Positions 61,634 to 64,000 of a stretch of 64,000 nucleotides of DNA are shown here, in pieces. The position numbers were made by a program, and so were the translations under genes. Source of the DNA: Insolitispirillum peregrinum (GTDB taxonomy: Bacteria > Pseudomonadota > Alphaproteobacteria > Rhodospirillales > Rhodospirillaceae). The stretch is taken from NCBI RefSeq assembly GCF_042665255.1, contig NZ_JBHTCD010000014.1. One strand, 5' to 3'. A model generated the notes under the pieces. It ran no database searches. It was not told where the DNA came from and saw only the letters and a list, made by a program, of their open reading frames with translations. Each line of letters begins with the position of its first letter. Position 1 is the stretch's first letter.

Positions 61634-62917
61634 CGCGCACGACACGCCATCGGAAATACTATAAGTCCCGCCATTACAGCGGACGTTGCTGACCATCCAG
61701 CGATAGCCTGCGCCATTCACGACGCTGGGCGTATTGACCAGTGTACGGCCATCGGTGTCTTGGATGATGATGTACTTGGCGCCGGTCTGTACGGTTCCCA
61801 GCACACTCGGCACGATGATTGGGGTGGTACCATGGTTGAAACCATAATAATCACGTTCGCCATCGACTTGGGTAAACACCCAATAGCCGTGTTTCTCTGC
61901 GTTGGCGTCGATGGTGGTCTTGAAATAAAACGCTCCGCTAGTGGTCTCGTTCGCATCGGAAAATTCATAATCATAGAAACGAACCCGCGACGTACCGAGA
62001 TCGACACTGCCGCCATTGACGTAATCAAAGACGACGGCATGTATATCGGAATCCTGACTGAACTTCAGCGTGGCACCGTTGGTAAGAGTCAGGGCCTGCA
62101 CTGGGCCCACATACGCGGTCTGTCCATATCCTGAAATGGTTTGAAATGCCTTGCCGATGTCCCCATTGACGGTGGTGGTGCCAGAGTGGAAGTAGACGTC
62201 GGCACCAGCGCCGTCCATGGTGCCGCCTGACGTGGCCTTGCCAAGGATGCTGCCGTTCAGGGCACCACCATAAAAATTGATCTGGTCACCATGGGAGGAC
62301 GCCCAGATGTCGCCGTTGATGATGCCTGTGCTGTAATCATTGAAGGTGACAGCGGTTTGCGCTTGATCAAAGCCCAAGGCATGGCGAGAAAGAGAAGAGG
62401 AGGCGTCTTCAGAGCCACCATTGATTGTGCCGGAATTGTTGATTGTAATATCGGCGTTGACATAAACGTCAATTCCAAATCCGCCAGCATAGCTATCCGT
62501 TCCCGACGCTCCGCTGATGGTTCCGCTGTTGGTGATGGTAACGCTTTTGTCTGCCATACTGCTGTCGTCATCAATGATTATGCCGCCGCCAGCATGACCA
62601 TTGTCTTGGCGGACACCTGTGGCACCAGTCAGGTTGCCAGTCACATTGACCTGAAGATGTGGGACGCCAGAACCGTCACCATAAATGTTCATGGCTTCGT
62701 TGCCTGTCGTGTTTGACGTAATCGCCCCACTGACGGTTAGAATGCCTGTAGATGAATTATAAGAGATGCCCGGGTGATTGACACCGCCGCCATCCGTTTG
62801 TGATGTGTTGAAATCAAACTCGGAATCTCCCGCACCAGCCCACGCCCCTCCGGCCCCCATCATGAGAATCGCCAGATGCGAGGTTCCGGCCAGCAGGAAA
62901 CGGGTGAAAATGCGCAT
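60437..62917 (-). CDS. Autotransporter (type Va), paralogue with different passenger
   Basis: The 826-residue protein has signal peptide FLLAGTSHLAILMMGAGGAWA, almost the same as its neighbour's. The passenger (about residues 28-428) lacks the GGNGG repeats and instead has short beta-helix strands with NSGTINGG- and NSGTISGAS-type turns. Residues 429-826 are the linker and beta-barrel shared with the other gene, ending LQLRTEF. It lies 38 bases upstream of the first autotransporter on the same strand, so both, plus the lipoprotein hydrolase, probably form one transcript. Confidence 0.9.
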   Translation of the reverse strand: MRIFTRFLLAGTSHLAILMMGAGGAWAGAGDSEFDFNTSQTDGGGVNHPGISYNSSTGILTVSGAITSNTTGNEAMNIYGDGSGVPHLQVNVTGNLTGATGVRQDNGHAGGGIIIDDDSSMADKSVTITNSGTISGASGTDSYAGGFGIDVYVNADITINNSGTINGGSEDASSSLSRHALGFDQAQTAVTFNDYSTGIINGDIWASSHGDQINFYGGALNGSILGKATSGGTMDGAGADVYFHSGTTTVNGDIGKAFQTISGYGQTAYVGPVQALTLTNGATLKFSQDSDIHAVVFDYVNGGSVDLGTSRVRFYDYEFSDANETTSGAFYFKTTIDANAEKHGYWVFTQVDGERDYYGFNHGTTPIIVPSVLGTVQTGAKYIIIQDTDGRTLVNTPSVVNGAGYRWMVSNVRCNGGTYSISDGVSCAGQTDSDGISYGNGYTNIIITADRQNAAGSASGTNGAGVRALATYSGSDPGLQALSQAVNNLTSDADIKKAGAQLRPETTGNTAQASMGAVTQALSTIQVRTDAVRVASSGTGISSGETLKGLGVWGQGFGSTARQGERNDVSGYDADTYGLAFGADFKVIDPVRVGLSFAYANTGVDSTGDRTGSGQDIDSYIASLYGTYSGNGWYADGALTYGIHKYDATRHVAIAGAASQTLKASYDGQQVGARVEAGVPLAVGQAVVTPLASLAYNTLKQDSYGETGGSAALQVGSSSTDSIRSGLGAKVSARVATIGNWEISPNARAVWHHEFNTSSQDQTSAYVAGGSSFTTPGSNIATEHFNIGVGLDVASVRNTTVSAKYDADLADKYVSHSASLQLRTEF

Positions 62918-63001
62918 GTGAATGATCTCCTGTGGAAAGTCAGCCTCGCCATTGGCGGGCGATGGGCAATAACATCACGGTGAAGGAGTAAAACGGGGAC
63001 G

Positions 63002-63232
63002 TCAGCCGATCTCCACCAGCAAAAGACCGTGGCGGATGGCAATGGCGACAGCCTGTTCCCGGGTTGCGGCCTTCAGCTTTTTACGAGCGGAGGCAACCTG
63101 TTTCTCCACCGTCCGGACATCGGTCCCCAAGGTTTTAGCAATCGCCTCATAACGCAGTCCTCTCGCCAACAGGGACAGGCATTGCCGTTCACGGGGGGAA
63201 AGGGCCCCAATTTGACAGGGTGTATCATTCAT
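63002..63232 (-). CDS. HTH-only LuxR-type regulator
   Basis: From the ATG at 63232 (an alternative at 63271 adds 13 residues) the 76-residue product is a bare LuxR/GerE helix-turn-helix: LSPRERQCLSLLARGLRYEA, IAKTLGTDVRTVEKQVASAR and KKLKAATREQAVAIAIRHGL. There is no sensor domain. It lies 84 bases upstream of the autotransporter operon and just after an autoinducer-type LuxR gene, so it may regulate the autotransporters, alone or by pairing with that protein. Confidence 0.8.
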   Translation of the reverse strand: MNDTPCQIGALSPRERQCLSLLARGLRYEAIAKTLGTDVRTVEKQVASARKKLKAATREQAVAIAIRHGLLLVEIG

Positions 63233-63302
63233 GGCGTGCTCATCCGTCAGTAGACACAAAACGTATGTCACTACTGTCAGTCAGGGCAATTGGGGGATTT
63301 TC

Positions 63303-63316
63303 CCCGCCATGGCGGG
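63303..63316. promoter_or_regulatory. Perfect 14-bp palindrome between the two LuxR-type genes
   Basis: CCCGCCATGGCGGG is fully self-complementary, 71 bases upstream of the HTH-only gene's ATG and 38 bases beyond the stop of the larger LuxR gene. A GGGGATTTTCCCC stretch overlaps it. Candidate operator for a LuxR-type dimer, or part of a weak terminator. Confidence 0.4.
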
Positions 63317-63353
63317 ATGCATCACCGGTGGATAAAAGCCGGAGAACGGCCTG

Positions 63354-64000
63354 TCACGGATCAATCAATCCAAAAATCAGGGCATTGGCCACCGCTTGGG
63401 GGAGAGTGGTCGCGTTCAGCTTTTCCCGTGCCTTGTCCAGTCGCTTTTCGACCTGCTTGCCAGAAAGCCGGAGCCGATCGGCAATCCGCTTTGGCCTCAG
63501 GCCTGCCGCCAACCACACCAGGCACTCCCGCTCTTCGGCATTCAGGGAGAAGATTTCTCCCACATGATCGCGACGCAGAGCAGCGTCAAAAGCATTGGCG
63601 ATGGTGGTTATTGCATCACCGACTTCAAGCCACAGATGATCAAATTCTTTCCATGACATACCGGCAGCGTGGCATCCAAAGGCAGACGCCCCCAATCCTC
63701 CGGCAAAACGGACAGGAATGGTGACTCCGGTGGTCACTTGAAAATCCCAGTCCAGTTCCAGTGAACGCTTTTCACTCTCGGACATGTTTCCCGAACCGGG
63801 GATATCGTTCCACAAGACGGGCGATGGTCCAAGTAAACCCGCCTGTACAAACAGGTCAGTATGAAACAAGTCCAGATCCATTTTTGTCTGTGTATAATCT
63901 GCGGGCAGGCTGTCCAGAATCAGCATGTCACTGGATATTGAGCGCGGCATGGCAGCTGCCCCGTACAACGAGCCCGTGATGGCGAAGAATTCCAGTGTGC
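63354..64000 (-). CDS. LuxR-family regulator with autoinducer-binding-type domain, 5' end beyond window
   Basis: The frame stays open to the window edge (LEFFAITGSLYGAAAMPRSI upstream of the first internal ATGs), so the N-terminus is missing. The visible part holds the second half of an autoinducer-binding-type domain (FVQAGLLGPSPVLWND, VTTGVTIPVRFAGGLGASAF) and a C-terminal LuxR HTH (LNAEERECLVWLAAGLRPKR, IADRLRLSGKQVEKRL). No LuxI-type synthase is in the window. It could be a LuxR solo or have its synthase just outside. Ligand binding cannot be judged from the fragment. Confidence 0.8.
   Translation of the reverse strand, partial: TLEFFAITGSLYGAAAMPRSISSDMLILDSLPADYTQTKMDLDLFHTDLFVQAGLLGPSPVLWNDIPGSGNMSESEKRSLELDWDFQVTTGVTIPVRFAGGLGASAFGCHAAGMSWKEFDHLWLEVGDAITTIANAFDAALRRDHVGEIFSLNAEERECLVWLAAGLRPKRIADRLRLSGKQVEKRLDKAREKLNATTLPQAVANALIFGLIDP

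Noticed and set aside
63002..63353. A lux box upstream of the autotransporter or HTH-only gene
   Set aside because: I looked for an 18-20 bp CTG-N10-CAG type inverted repeat and found none convincing; only the CCCGCCATGGCGGG palindrome stands out.
1..64000. tRNA, rRNA, CRISPR arrays, prophage or restriction/defence systems
   Set aside because: No cloverleaf with a CCA-type end, no rRNA blocks, no regular spacer arrays, and no phage, cas or restriction gene families were recognised on either strand.

Overview
The window comes from a GC-rich proteobacterial chromosome, most likely an alphaproteobacterium of the Rhodospirillales type. The evidence is an F0 ATP synthase operon with b and b' subunits (atpI-B-E-b'-b) separated from F1, a petABC bc1 operon next to a trmL-like gene, a dsbA-like gene followed by smc, a MoxR/DUF58/BatA-DUF4159 cluster, and intergenic palindromes of the kind common in alphaproteobacteria. 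The genus cannot be read from the sequence. No rRNA, tRNA or CRISPR array was found.

Layout. 1-4.0 kb is an insertion-sequence graveyard: pieces of IS1595, IS5 and two IS3 transposases plus the tail of a lost LysR gene, surrounding an AT-rich O-antigen-type acyltransferase. 4.0-11.6 kb holds a LysR regulator divergent from an operon of polar amino-acid ABC transporter, Asp/Glu-type racemase, FAD amino-acid dehydrogenase and ThDP enzyme. 11.6-17.2 kb is a siderophore-type locus (Fur-like box, PchR-like AraC regulator, MFS, TonB receptor, methyltransferase). 17.2-19.8 kb is a LysR/DHA2 efflux pair. 19.8-21.4 kb is a Do-family periplasmic protease. 21.5-28.4 kb is the MoxR-type cluster. 28.5-32.8 kb carries a DUF1285 protein, a NUDIX hydrolase, a small membrane protein, a CCA-adding enzyme, a GDSL-like protein without its catalytic residues, and TrmL. 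33.1-43.5 kb is housekeeping: bc1 complex, DsbA-like protein, SMC and F0 ATP synthase.

43.5-44.8 kb contains a small alanine-rich lipoprotein gene and a candidate structured small RNA whose two main hairpin loops show CCTCCCT, the exact complement of the lipoprotein ribosome binding site. 44.8-56.5 kb is a catabolic locus: M20 deacylase and aldehyde dehydrogenase on the minus strand, and divergently a trimethylamine-dehydrogenase-like flavoprotein, a NitT/TauT-type ABC transporter, an HpaB-type monooxygenase, RidA, DUF1028 and LysR. Together they look like uptake and breakdown of an unidentified nitrogen-containing organic compound with an imine or enamine intermediate.

56.6-64 kb is a minus-strand surface locus: two tandem autotransporters with almost identical 1,197-bp C-terminal segments, followed after 2 bases by a lipoprotein alpha/beta hydrolase. 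Upstream lie a LuxR-type HTH-only protein and an autoinducer-binding-type LuxR regulator cut by the window end. The best leads are the RidA/DUF1028/HpaB/TMADH-like pathway, the anti-Shine-Dalgarno RNA candidate, the autotransporter pair, and a family of CTAG-bounded intergenic palindromes that supply the stop codons of two genes.
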